NCBI RefSeq assembly: GCF_025506335.1
Contig: NZ_JANZYO010000006.1
Span: 226,349 to 290,348 of the forward strand
Direction of reading: 5' to 3'
DNA: 64,000 bases
Source of the DNA: Mumia quercus
GTDB taxonomy: Bacteria > Actinomycetota > Actinomycetes > Propionibacteriales > Nocardioidaceae
Shown piece after piece: positions 26,778-35,451 of the stretch. Both the position numbers and the translations under genes were made by a program. The notes below the pieces were generated by a model, which did no database searches, had not been told where the DNA came from, and saw only the letters and a program-made list of their open reading frames with translations. Position 1 is the first letter of the stretch. Every line of letters begins with the position of its first letter.

Positions 26778-28008
26778 CCTTGTCCAAGTTCAGCGGTGGA
26801 TCCAACTCCGCGAGGATCTCGGTCTCGACGTCCCCGAGCGTGTCAGCGTTGGCGAACGGGACCGCAACTAGGCGCAGGTGCTCGTGCATCCAGGCGGTCA
26901 GGGCCTCCTCGTCAATGTCGACCTCTCCGCGGGCCTCCGACAAGACCGATCCGAGGCTCAACCGGAACGTCGAGAACTCGTGGCGTCCGCCGAGGTGCAT
27001 CGATTTGATTCGGCCCCAGAGTGTGTTCTTCGACTTCCTGCCGCTCCGGGAGCGGGTGGCACCAGCTAACCCGGCGTAGATCAATCCGGGTCTGATGGGA
27101 TGGTTGAGTCCTCGACTCAAATCGGCGGCGCCTTCGTCATCGACCCACCAGCTGTAGAGGCCAGGCGAGCGCAGACCATCCCCGGCACCAGCCAGGAACG
27201 CGGCGGGAGTGATCGCTTCGTCGGCATGAGTGAGCCTGTCCAGCAGTTCGGCGACGCCTGCGTCGGGCATCTGCGGAGGAGTCACTGTGGACACTGGATC
27301 GCCCGCCGTTCCGTACCAGGAGAGCCGAGCACCCATCGTCAGCCCGGCGAGCGGCTCGATCACAGTGGCACCTTCGCCCGAGAGCAACCCCCGGATTGCA
27401 TCGGCATAGGCCGACCCTGCATGAACCTCAATCGTCCGCCCGTCGACGGTTCCGACAGCTTCACCGAGTTGCTTGACCACCCGTGCGCCCCAGGCTCGAC
27501 GGTAGTCACGCGAGGTCTTCGACAGTCGCAGGTCATAGGGCTCCAGGACCTGCTCGGGATCGACCAGTCCGTGCTCCGCCGACAGGACGAACCACCGTGC
27601 ACCGGCCTGCTCGGCGTAGGCACGCTCCTTGCGGAAGAGGGTCGATGTATAGAGGTCCTTGGCGGGCGCTGGGACATCGAGCTTCTTCTTGACGCAGCCC
27701 ACGAGGACCAGGTCTGGGGCAGAGTCGGGTGCTCTGACCGCCGGCGGACCTCCGTCCCCCGGCATTGTCGCGTTGGTGGTGGCACGCCGAACGAACGTCA
27801 CAGACTCGCCGACCTTCACCGACGATGTGGTGAAGCCGGGCCACCCGGATCGATAGCCCTTCCAGAACGCGCCGTGCTTGTACGCCGACTTCGGCAGTCC
27901 ACCGACCAAGGCGTCGAGCTCGTCCCAGGCGAGGGTCACCGACTCATCAACGTTGGCGAGCAATCTGCGCAGAGGACTCCAGTCGGCCATGAGGCGAGTC
28001 TCGCGCAT
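26689..28008 (-). CDS. DUF6884-GIY-YIG-like fusion protein
   Basis: The 439-residue protein appears to have three parts. Residues about 15-80 are a small domain (LDALVGGLPKSAYKHGAFW) with Trp/Gly-rich ends. Residues about 95-230 match the DUF6884 pattern (LVLVGCVKKKLDVPAPAKDL, then WFVLSAEHGLVDP). Residues about 295-420 look like a GIY-YIG endonuclease core (GLYSWWVDDE followed by GLIYAGLAGATRSRSGRKSK). Both ATG 28008 and ATG 27990 are possible starts. It sits between relaxase and BREX as island cargo. DNA damage or DNA modification defence is a reasonable guess for a GIY-YIG fusion, but no substrate can be named. Confidence 0.7.
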   Translation of the reverse strand: MRETRLMADWSPLRRLLANVDESVTLAWDELDALVGGLPKSAYKHGAFWKGYRSGWPGFTTSSVKVGESVTFVRRATTNATMPGDGGPPAVRAPDSAPDLVLVGCVKKKLDVPAPAKDLYTSTLFRKERAYAEQAGARWFVLSAEHGLVDPEQVLEPYDLRLSKTSRDYRRAWGARVVKQLGEAVGTVDGRTIEVHAGSAYADAIRGLLSGEGATVIEPLAGLTMGARLSWYGTAGDPVSTVTPPQMPDAGVAELLDRLTHADEAITPAAFLAGAGDGLRSPGLYSWWVDDEGAADLSRGLNHPIRPGLIYAGLAGATRSRSGRKSKNTLWGRIKSMHLGGRHEFSTFRLSLGSVLSEARGEVDIDEEALTAWMHEHLRLVAVPFANADTLGDVETEILAELDPPLNLDKVRRTPLRAHLSALRKSHGRRGRSQGTAAD

Positions 28009-28104
28009 GACGCCGACATTCGACCCAACTCGGGACGCTCACGGACCGCGCACTGGGCGAGGCTATTTGTCAGCCTTCGCGGGTTGCTCCGTAGCCTTGA
28101 GCAC

Positions 28105-28422
28105 GTGTCAGACGACCTGCCCCTGTTCGGAGACGACGAGCCGAGCGAGCCGGCGCCGCTCGTTCGCCCCGTGACGCCGATCGCCGACTGGCAGGTCGAG
28201 TTGCTCCGAAGGGCCCTCGATGCCCGGAACCTCACCGACATGTCAGACCGACGACAGCAAATCGAGGACCTCTCGGGCCGGCCCGTCGCAAGTCTTCGGG
28301 AGCTCACCGCGGACGAGGCGATGACCGTTCTAGCGGCCCTGGGACGTACGCCGCCTGCCGCGCGACCATCGGGCTCCAGCTGGGACGACAGGGACGAAGA
28401 CACCTGGATTGATCGGCTCTGA
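28105..28422 (+). CDS. Small acidic protein upstream of BREX, unknown
   Basis: This is a 105-residue acidic protein with a Pro-rich N-terminus (DDEPSEPAPLVRPVTPIADW) and a helical centre (QVELLRRALDARNLTDM). It has no known motif. The GTG at 28105 is the most plausible start; the long upstream extension in the same frame overlaps the divergent DUF6884 gene and has shadow-type composition. It precedes the BREX operon by 266 bases and could be an accessory or regulator of it, or of the divergent gene. That is inferred from position only. Confidence 0.55.
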   Translation: MSDDLPLFGDDEPSEPAPLVRPVTPIADWQVELLRRALDARNLTDMSDRRQQIEDLSGRPVASLRELTADEAMTVLAALGRTPPAARPSGSSWDDRDEDTWIDRL

Positions 28423-28688
28423 GCGAGTCGCCCCAGGCGGTCAGCCTTCGTTCTTTTCCTGGGGGACTCTGACCGGAGACCACAGTCGATTGCCGCTAAC
28501 GATGGCAGGAGATTTCGGTGCAGAGAATAGAGAGCTGTCCAGCCGCAGCGCCGAACTGCAGCCTGCCTCCCGCAATAGTCCTGCGCCGATTCGTACCTTC
28601 TGTGAGGATTGAGGGGCAGTCGGTCATCCACGCACGCGCGTGGGTACCGTCGTCAGGGAGCGGCGAACGGAGAACCTCGGAGGGGCGT

Positions 28689-29159
28689 GTGTCTGTCTGG
28701 CCAGATGCGGGCCTCGCTGTGTGGAGTGAACTGGAGCGGTCACCTGGGCGCTTTGCCCTCATCTCAGGTGCCGGGGCCGACGAGACAGCCGATTTGTTGG
28801 CTGAGTTGCGCGGAACGGTCCCGGTGCACGTCGGCCGCCTTCTGACTCAAGCTGAGAGCCGACCCAGTGAGGCCGCCATCCGTGGACGGCTGGCAGGAAG
28901 CTCCGTGCTGGTGGGGGCGGAGATCCTCTTCGACCCGGTCCTTAGCCTCGACCCGATCCGACTCCTGGCGACCCTGGCGAGAGTCCAGCCCGTCATTGCT
29001 GTCTGGCCGGTGGACACGGAGGTGCAGCCCCTCACCTTTCCGCCCGGTGTCGGTGGGTCAAGACATACTGATCAAGACTTACAGGGAAGCCTGCTTCTCC
29101 GGACGAAGGCCACCATCTTCGCGGACGAGGCTCCATTCATCTCAGAGAGGTTCAGCTGA
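28689..29159 (+). CDS. brxF: BREX type 3 protein BrxF
   Basis: The 156-residue product has the length and position of BrxF, the small P-loop-type protein that opens type 3 BREX operons. The segment where a Walker A would be expected reads ALISGAGADETADLL, which lacks the GKT/S core, so ATP binding may be lost or the alignment imperfect. The GTG at 28689 has GGAGG five bases upstream; an in-frame ATG 57 codons earlier has no ribosome site and gives an N-terminal extension unlike the family. Its stop overlaps the brxC start (TGATG). Identification rests mainly on operon order. Confidence 0.65.
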   Translation: MSVWPDAGLAVWSELERSPGRFALISGAGADETADLLAELRGTVPVHVGRLLTQAESRPSEAAIRGRLAGSSVLVGAEILFDPVLSLDPIRLLATLARVQPVIAVWPVDTEVQPLTFPPGVGGSRHTDQDLQGSLLLRTKATIFADEAPFISERFS

Positions 29160-32100
29160 TGCGTTACCGCGACCTGGTTCATTTCGAGCCTGTCGAGAGC
29201 GTCAAGCAACTCCGCGCCGCCGACAGCGCCGATCAGGCGCGCGAGGACGTTCGCACCTTCATCATCTCCGAGACGATGCGGGAGCAGTTGACGCAAGTAG
29301 TGCTGCCGAACTTGAGGTTTGACAATCCCGATTTCGATCACAAGGGTCTGCTGCTCATCGCGACTTACGGCACAGGCAAGACCCACCTGATGAGCTGTCT
29401 GTCGGCTGTTGCGGAGAACGCCGACTTGGTTTCGGACCTGACTGACGAAGCCACGGCCGAGGCGGCGGCACCAGTCGCCGGGCGCTTCAAGGTCATTCGA
29501 GTCGAGATCGGCGCGGTACAAATGGGCTTGCGCGACCTTCTCGCCTCGGAACTCCAGGACGGTCTGGCCAAGCTGGGAGTCACCTACGAGTTTCCTCCCC
29601 TCGACAAGGTGACGAACAACAAGCGTCCCCTCCAGGAGATGATGGCTCTCTTCGAGGCGGCGTACCCCGACCACGGGCTGCTCCTTGTCGTCGACGAGTT
29701 GCTCGACTTCCTCCGAACCCGCAGGGACAGCGAGATCATCCTCGACCTCGGGTTCCTGCGCGAGATGGGCGAGTTCTGCCGCGACGGTCGGTTCCGACTC
29801 ATGGCCGGTGTCCAAGAGACGATCTTCGACAATCCTCGGTTCGCCGCTGCGCAGGACGAGGTTCGTCGCGTCCGGGAGCGGTATCAGTCGTTCCGCATCG
29901 CGCGAGAAGATGTGGCGTACGTCGTGCAGGGTCGAATTCTTGGCAAGGACGCTGAGCAGAAGAACCTCATCCGGGAGCACTTGGCAAAGTTCGCTCCAGC
30001 CTTCGAGTCGCTTGGGCGCGACCTGGAGTCGTTCGTGGACCTCTTCCCCGTGCACCCCGCGTACCTCAAGACGTTCGAGGCCCTGACCATTGTCGAGAAG
30101 CGTCGCATCCTCTCGAGCCTCACCGCGCAGATCAGGCAACGACTGGATGACGAGGTCCCAGATGACGCGCCCGGAGTCATCTGCTTCGACAGCTACCGCA
30201 GCGAACTCGACGCCGACCCGGCGAATCGGGTGATTCCGGAAGTTCGCACGGTTCTTGAACGAACCCGTGTTCTGCGGGACCAGGTCGAGCGCAACATCGA
30301 CGTTCCTGGCGACGTGCAGCCGGCGCTCAGGATCGTCGATGCTTTGGCGGTCCACCGCCTGACGACCGACGACCTGGATGCGCCCATCGGCCTTACCGTC
30401 GACGACCTGCGGGACGACCTGTGCTTGCTGCCGCCCGACACCCCTGAACTCGACGCGGCGTTCATTGCCGGCTCGATCGAGACGCTGGTACGGGAGATCA
30501 GCAAGGCGGTCTCGGGGCAGTTCCTCTCCACGAACGAAGCCAACGGTCAGGTGTACCTCGACCTGAAGAAGGACGTCGACTACGAACAGCAAGTCAACGA
30601 GCGGGCCGTCACCCTCGACGAGGATCAGCTCGACAATGCGTACTACCGGGCGCTTGAACAGTTGCTCGAGGTTTCCGCTAGCCCTTACGTAGCGGGGTAT
30701 CGAATCTGGACCTACGAGCTGCCGTGGGCCGCGAAGAAGGTAACCCGCCTGGGGTACCTGTTCATGGGAGCTCCGAACGAACGTTCGACTGCGCAACCGC
30801 CTCGTGACTTCTATCTCTACTTCCTTCAGCCGTATGCCCCGCCGAAGTTTGACGACCCCATGAACCCAGACGAAGTCTTTCTCCGGCTGGAGGATCCCGA
30901 CGAGGGTTTCACTACGTCTCTGCGCCGCTATGCCGCCTCGCTGCTGAAGGCGCAGGAGACAACGAGCCAGCATCGTTCAGCCTTCGAGTCCCGCGCGGCG
31001 AAGCATCTCAACGAGATGGTCGCCTGGTTGCGCGCGAATCTCGTGAACAACATGAAGGTGACCTATCAAGGCGAGCAGAAGACGATCGCGCAGTGGCTTG
31101 CGGGGGTCCAGGGTGGCCGCAAGAGCCTCAAGGAGCAGCTTGACACTATTGCCTCCAACGCTCTCGCCACACATTTCGCCACCAGGTATCCGGGCTACCC
31201 CTTGTTTAGCGACCAACTGACCTCAAGCAACCTGTTCAACGCGGCACAGGCCGCACTGGCGCAGCTTTCCGGCAAGGACACGGCCCTAGGCCGCGCGACC
31301 CTCGGGGCGCTGCAGTTGCGCGACTTGGACGAGAACATCGTCGAGTCCGGTACGTACGCCGCTGCCCTCGTCGGCACCCTCAATGCCGCCGGCGGTGCAG
31401 CCGTGAATGATTCCGACCTCTTGGTGGAGCGCGACCCGGGGGTTCGAACGTGGGGTACGTGGCACCTGGAACCTCTGTGGCTCGTGGTTGTCGCCGCTGC
31501 GCTCAGTTATCTCGGAAGGGCTGAGCTGGGCTTCGCAGGTGGCCAGAAGATCACTGCCTCCAACCTCGACGACCTGAGCAGGATGTCCCAGGTCGATCTC
31601 GAGCGACTGTCGTTCATCACCACCCCCGCCGGGGTGGACGCCGCCGGGCTCACGCGAGTCGCGACCCTGCTCGGGCTTCCGCCCGCGCTTGGACAGGGAG
31701 AGGTTACGAACGAGGTCGCCGCCAGATTCGTGGCCGAGGCGGACGCGACGCACGCTACGGCGAGTGAGTTGAAGGCGTACGTGCAGTCGGCGCCTCGGCT
31801 TTGGGGCGAGGAGTTGTTCGATGATCCCGCTGGGCGGCTTGCTCGGATCGCAGCCTTCGTCGATGTCGTCGCCGACGTGCGGACCCGGAACAACGTCGGA
31901 AAGCTCAAGCGACTGAATCTTGATCAAGCGAAGCTGGACGCTGCTGCCGAGGGGAAGAAGGAGCTGGCCCGAGTCGATGAGCTTCGCAGGGTCAACGACC
32001 AATTCAGCCCGATCGTGCGCTACTTGGAGGATGCGGGGAACGTTCTGGGCGCGAACGACCCATACGCGGAAGATGCGACCCACGCTCGGGCCCAGCTCCG

Positions 32101-32845
32101 TGACGTTCTGAGGGCGCCCGCACTGGACAAGAACGCGGCAGCTGCCGCCCGACGCGCAGCTGAGGACATGCGCGTCCAGTACCGCACCTTCGCGGTCGAG
32201 CGACACACCGCAGAAAGGCTGCCGGCCTCAGGGGACACCGAGAAGCAAGAGCTCGTCAACGGCCCAGCCTGGCGCGATCTGACCACGCTGTCGACCATTG
32301 AGCTCCTGCCGAGCGGACAATTCGGGGACCTGGATGCGCGGCTCCTGGGTCTGGTCGCGTGCAAGCAGTTCAGCCCGAGCGACTACGACAACACCTACAC
32401 CTGTCCGCACTGCAGTTACCGGCCGTCGCCTGCCTCGGGTGAGTCGGCTCAGCAGCGGCTCAAGTCCGTTGCGGACCGTGTGAACGAACTGTGGACCGAG
32501 TGGGTTGCAGCCCTTCGGGACTCCGTACGGGCTCCGGAGATCCACCAGCAGCTCGAGGTACTGCAGACGGAGGAGCGAGCGCGAGTCGAGGAGTTGCTGG
32601 ACGACAAGCTCGCGGTGGGGGAGATCAGTCAGCAGCTTGTGTCGACCGTCAAGCAGCTCCTCAACAAGTTCTCGATCGTTCACGTCGCCCCCCGTGAACT
32701 CGTCGACGCGGTGTTCCCGGCCGGTCGGGCAACAACAGTGGCTGACGCTGCGCAGGCTTTCGAGACCTGGCTCAATGGGCTGGCCCAGAAGGCCGGGGGA
32801 GACCCGGCAAGCATCCGTCTCGTGGCCGATGGAGATGATCAGTGA
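29159..32845 (+). CDS. brxC: BREX type 3 ATPase BrxC (DUF6079-like)
   Basis: The 1228-residue AAA-type ATPase is the largest BREX component. Walker A is ATYGTGKTHLMS near residues 68-78 and Walker B is LLLVVDELLDFL near residue 177. A long helical middle and a late zinc-knuckle-like CPHCSY near residue 1081 follow. BrxC is thought to power or gate the methylation and exclusion complex on DNA. The ATG overlaps the brxF stop, and the 3' end overlaps the methyltransferase start by four bases. The gene is full-length and undamaged. Confidence 0.88.
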   Translation: MRYRDLVHFEPVESVKQLRAADSADQAREDVRTFIISETMREQLTQVVLPNLRFDNPDFDHKGLLLIATYGTGKTHLMSCLSAVAENADLVSDLTDEATAEAAAPVAGRFKVIRVEIGAVQMGLRDLLASELQDGLAKLGVTYEFPPLDKVTNNKRPLQEMMALFEAAYPDHGLLLVVDELLDFLRTRRDSEIILDLGFLREMGEFCRDGRFRLMAGVQETIFDNPRFAAAQDEVRRVRERYQSFRIAREDVAYVVQGRILGKDAEQKNLIREHLAKFAPAFESLGRDLESFVDLFPVHPAYLKTFEALTIVEKRRILSSLTAQIRQRLDDEVPDDAPGVICFDSYRSELDADPANRVIPEVRTVLERTRVLRDQVERNIDVPGDVQPALRIVDALAVHRLTTDDLDAPIGLTVDDLRDDLCLLPPDTPELDAAFIAGSIETLVREISKAVSGQFLSTNEANGQVYLDLKKDVDYEQQVNERAVTLDEDQLDNAYYRALEQLLEVSASPYVAGYRIWTYELPWAAKKVTRLGYLFMGAPNERSTAQPPRDFYLYFLQPYAPPKFDDPMNPDEVFLRLEDPDEGFTTSLRRYAASLLKAQETTSQHRSAFESRAAKHLNEMVAWLRANLVNNMKVTYQGEQKTIAQWLAGVQGGRKSLKEQLDTIASNALATHFATRYPGYPLFSDQLTSSNLFNAAQAALAQLSGKDTALGRATLGALQLRDLDENIVESGTYAAALVGTLNAAGGAAVNDSDLLVERDPGVRTWGTWHLEPLWLVVVAAALSYLGRAELGFAGGQKITASNLDDLSRMSQVDLERLSFITTPAGVDAAGLTRVATLLGLPPALGQGEVTNEVAARFVAEADATHATASELKAYVQSAPRLWGEELFDDPAGRLARIAAFVDVVADVRTRNNVGKLKRLNLDQAKLDAAAEGKKELARVDELRRVNDQFSPIVRYLEDAGNVLGANDPYAEDATHARAQLRDVLRAPALDKNAAAAARRAAEDMRVQYRTFAVERHTAERLPASGDTEKQELVNGPAWRDLTTLSTIELLPSGQFGDLDARLLGLVACKQFSPSDYDNTYTCPHCSYRPSPASGESAQQRLKSVADRVNELWTEWVAALRDSVRAPEIHQQLEVLQTEERARVEELLDDKLAVGEISQQLVSTVKQLLNKFSIVHVAPRELVDAVFPAGRATTVADAAQAFETWLNGLAQKAGGDPASIRLVADGDDQ

Positions 32846-35451
32846 GCGACCACCTCTTCGACGGCGACAAGGAGGGCCGCGCCGACCTGACGGCGTCTGC
32901 GACTGAGCAGCTGCGCAAGGAGCTGGAGTCAGGCAACCTGCCCCTCGCATCTGGACAGAGTGTGGCGTCGATCCTCGAGATGTCGAGCGCGCCGTGGCAC
33001 AGCGCCACCACGAATCCCTTCGTGCGCGAGTGGGTCGCGGCTTCGATGCCAAACAACGATGCGCGTGAGGACCCGGGTCCCTACCTCGACGATGTCCAAG
33101 GTTCGAAGAACACCCTCCAGTACAAAGCGCACGCCTATCCCACGAAGGTGCCCCCAGAGGTCATTGTTCGGTTGCTCTTGCATTACACAAAGCCCGGTGA
33201 CGTCGTGCTCGATGGCTTTGCCGGCTCGGGCATGACCGGCGTTGCGGCCCAGATGTGCGCAACGCCGAACAGAGAGATCGAGACCGAGTTCAAGAGGCAC
33301 GGCAAGTCGCCGCTATGGGGAGCTCGCCGCGCGGTACTTAACGATCTTGCTCCTAACGCCACCTTCCTCGCGTCGGGCGTCACCCTGCCTGTCGATCCAG
33401 CCGAGTTCGACAGGGCGAGTGACAGGCTGCTGGCGCGCCTCGATGACGAGCTTGGCTGGATGTATAAGACCAAGACGCCCGAAGGCCTCGAGGCGGACAT
33501 TGACTACACCGTGTGGTCGGAGGTCTTCACCTGCCCGCATTGTGCTGCGGCGGTCGTCTACTACGAGGGGGCATTCGACAAGGCGACGCTCAAGGTGAAC
33601 GAAGTCTTCCCATGTCCAGGTTGTGGAGCGACCGTCGGCAAGCGGAGCTCCCCGCAACTTGTACGACGTAAGACGACCGTGAGAGTTCTAACGGGAGAAC
33701 TCATAGAGCGTGTGGAATTGCGGCCGGTGCGAATCCACTACCGCTGGCGTAGCGGTAAGGCGATCGTTACGGGAAGCAAGGCGCCTGATAAGGAGGACCT
33801 TGAGGTTCTCGGTCGAATCGCGTCTCTGACCGCACCGGGAGCGCCGACGGCGTCTCTGCCGATCGAGAACATGGTGCATGGCTCACGTCTCGCGCCGAAG
33901 GGGTTTACTGCCGTCCAACATCTCTACTCGGATCGGTCGCTCGCGGCGCTCTCGAGACTCTGGTCCTGGGCAAAGGAAGAGGAAGAGCCTTCCCTTCGGA
34001 GAGCGCTGAAGTTCTGGGTGGAACAGTGCTTCTGGGGATTGTCGTGGATGAACCGATACAAGGCCACCGATCATTCACAAGTGAATCGCAATCAGAATGG
34101 CGTGTACTACGTATCTTCACTTATTTCCGAGTGCTCTCCCAGGTACAACCTTGAGGGTAGCCAGCCATCGAGAGGGAAGAAGAAGACCCTCGTCAAGCTC
34201 TGGCAGTCGATCCCTAAGACGGCCGATATCCGAATCTCCACCGGTGACGCCGCCAACCTCCCTCTCGACGACGCGACAGTCGACTACATCTTCGTCGATC
34301 CCCCGTTCGGCGAGAACATCCCCTACTCCGACCTTGCGCAAGTGATTGAGGGTTGGCACGGGGTTCTGACGCAGGTCGAGCGTGAAGCGATCGTTGACAG
34401 GCCACGGGGTAAGGGGAATCGCGAGTACGCAGACTTGATGACGGCATGCTTCAACGAGTTCGCCCGCGTGCTCAAGCCCGGTCGATGGATGACCGTTGAG
34501 TTCTCGAACAGCTCCAACGAAGTCTGGGCTGCTCTGCAGGAGGCACTCGGCGCCGCAGGGTTTGTCGTCGCCGACACCCGGGTTCTCGACAAGACCCAAG
34601 ACAGTTATCGACAGGCGACGGCGGTGAACGCTGTCAAGCAGGACCTGATGATTTCCTGCTACAAGCCGGACGCCTCAACAAGCGAAGCGGTTGCAGGCAG
34701 CGGTGGCGCCTCCGTTTGGGCGTTCGTAGGTGAGCACCTCAAGCATCTGCCGATCGTGGAGGACACAGGGAGTCACGTCCGGGCCGTTCGCGAACGGCAT
34801 CCCGACCGCATCTACCACCGCGTCGTCTCGTACTACGTCAGCGCAGGCTTGCCCGTACCCATGACGGCCGGAGAGTTCTATGCCGGTCTCGAATCGCACT
34901 ACAACGAACGAGACGGGATGTACTTCCGGCCAGACCAGGTCGAGACCTATGAGCGGAAGAAGCTCACGTTCAAGGCCCTGGCTGACGTGGAACTGTTCGT
35001 GACTGACGAGAAGTCCGCCGTCGCGTGGCTGCGCCAGCAACTCAAGCGCAAGCCCCAATCCATGGCTGGAATCCAGCCTGAGTACCTCAAGGAGGTCGCT
35101 ACCACCGGGGAACGTCCCGACCAGCTCCCCGACCTGCGCGAACTCCTCGAGCAGAACTTCATACAAGAATCCAACGGAGCCTGGGCAGTTCCCGACCCAC
35201 GCAAGGTTGAGCACCTAGAGCAACTCCGCAACCGCGACCTTCTGCGTACCTTTGACAGCTACGCCGCCGGTAGTGGACCACTGCGCCGCTTCCGCGGGGA
35301 AGCCGTTCTCGCCGGCTTTAAGAAGGCCTGGGCCGATAGTGACTACAACACGATTGTGAAGGTCGGGGCCCGGCTTCCCCAGGACTACCTCGTCGAGTTG
35401 CCCGCGGTGCTGGCGTACGTTCGTAACGCTCGATCCCGGCTGAGCAGGTGA
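32842..35451 (+). CDS. pglX: BREX type 3 DNA methyltransferase PglX (zinc-ribbon type)
   Basis: The 869-residue amino-methyltransferase has the SAM-binding motif VLDGFAGSGMTG near residue 122 and the catalytic VDPPFGEN motif near residue 485. The order fits beta-class-like enzymes with zinc ribbons: Cys-x2-Cys pairs lie in CPHC near residue 230 and CPGC near residue 257. In BREX the methyltransferase marks host DNA and is needed for exclusion of unmarked phage. The type 3 enzyme (PglXI) is of this zinc-ribbon form rather than the type 1 form. It overlaps both brxC and the helicase gene by ATGA. The target site cannot be read from sequence. Confidence 0.87.
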   Translation: MSDHLFDGDKEGRADLTASATEQLRKELESGNLPLASGQSVASILEMSSAPWHSATTNPFVREWVAASMPNNDAREDPGPYLDDVQGSKNTLQYKAHAYPTKVPPEVIVRLLLHYTKPGDVVLDGFAGSGMTGVAAQMCATPNREIETEFKRHGKSPLWGARRAVLNDLAPNATFLASGVTLPVDPAEFDRASDRLLARLDDELGWMYKTKTPEGLEADIDYTVWSEVFTCPHCAAAVVYYEGAFDKATLKVNEVFPCPGCGATVGKRSSPQLVRRKTTVRVLTGELIERVELRPVRIHYRWRSGKAIVTGSKAPDKEDLEVLGRIASLTAPGAPTASLPIENMVHGSRLAPKGFTAVQHLYSDRSLAALSRLWSWAKEEEEPSLRRALKFWVEQCFWGLSWMNRYKATDHSQVNRNQNGVYYVSSLISECSPRYNLEGSQPSRGKKKTLVKLWQSIPKTADIRISTGDAANLPLDDATVDYIFVDPPFGENIPYSDLAQVIEGWHGVLTQVEREAIVDRPRGKGNREYADLMTACFNEFARVLKPGRWMTVEFSNSSNEVWAALQEALGAAGFVVADTRVLDKTQDSYRQATAVNAVKQDLMISCYKPDASTSEAVAGSGGASVWAFVGEHLKHLPIVEDTGSHVRAVRERHPDRIYHRVVSYYVSAGLPVPMTAGEFYAGLESHYNERDGMYFRPDQVETYERKKLTFKALADVELFVTDEKSAVAWLRQQLKRKPQSMAGIQPEYLKEVATTGERPDQLPDLRELLEQNFIQESNGAWAVPDPRKVEHLEQLRNRDLLRTFDSYAAGSGPLRRFRGEAVLAGFKKAWADSDYNTIVKVGARLPQDYLVELPAVLAYVRNARSRLSR

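Noticed and set aside
28518-28688. Longer N-terminus of BrxF from an ATG at 28518
   Set aside because: It has no ribosome site and an unlikely N-terminal sequence; the GTG at 28689 has a well-placed GGAGG.
29072-30973. 633-residue minus-strand open frame
   Set aside because: It is a shadow of brxC; composition and lack of motifs argue against coding.
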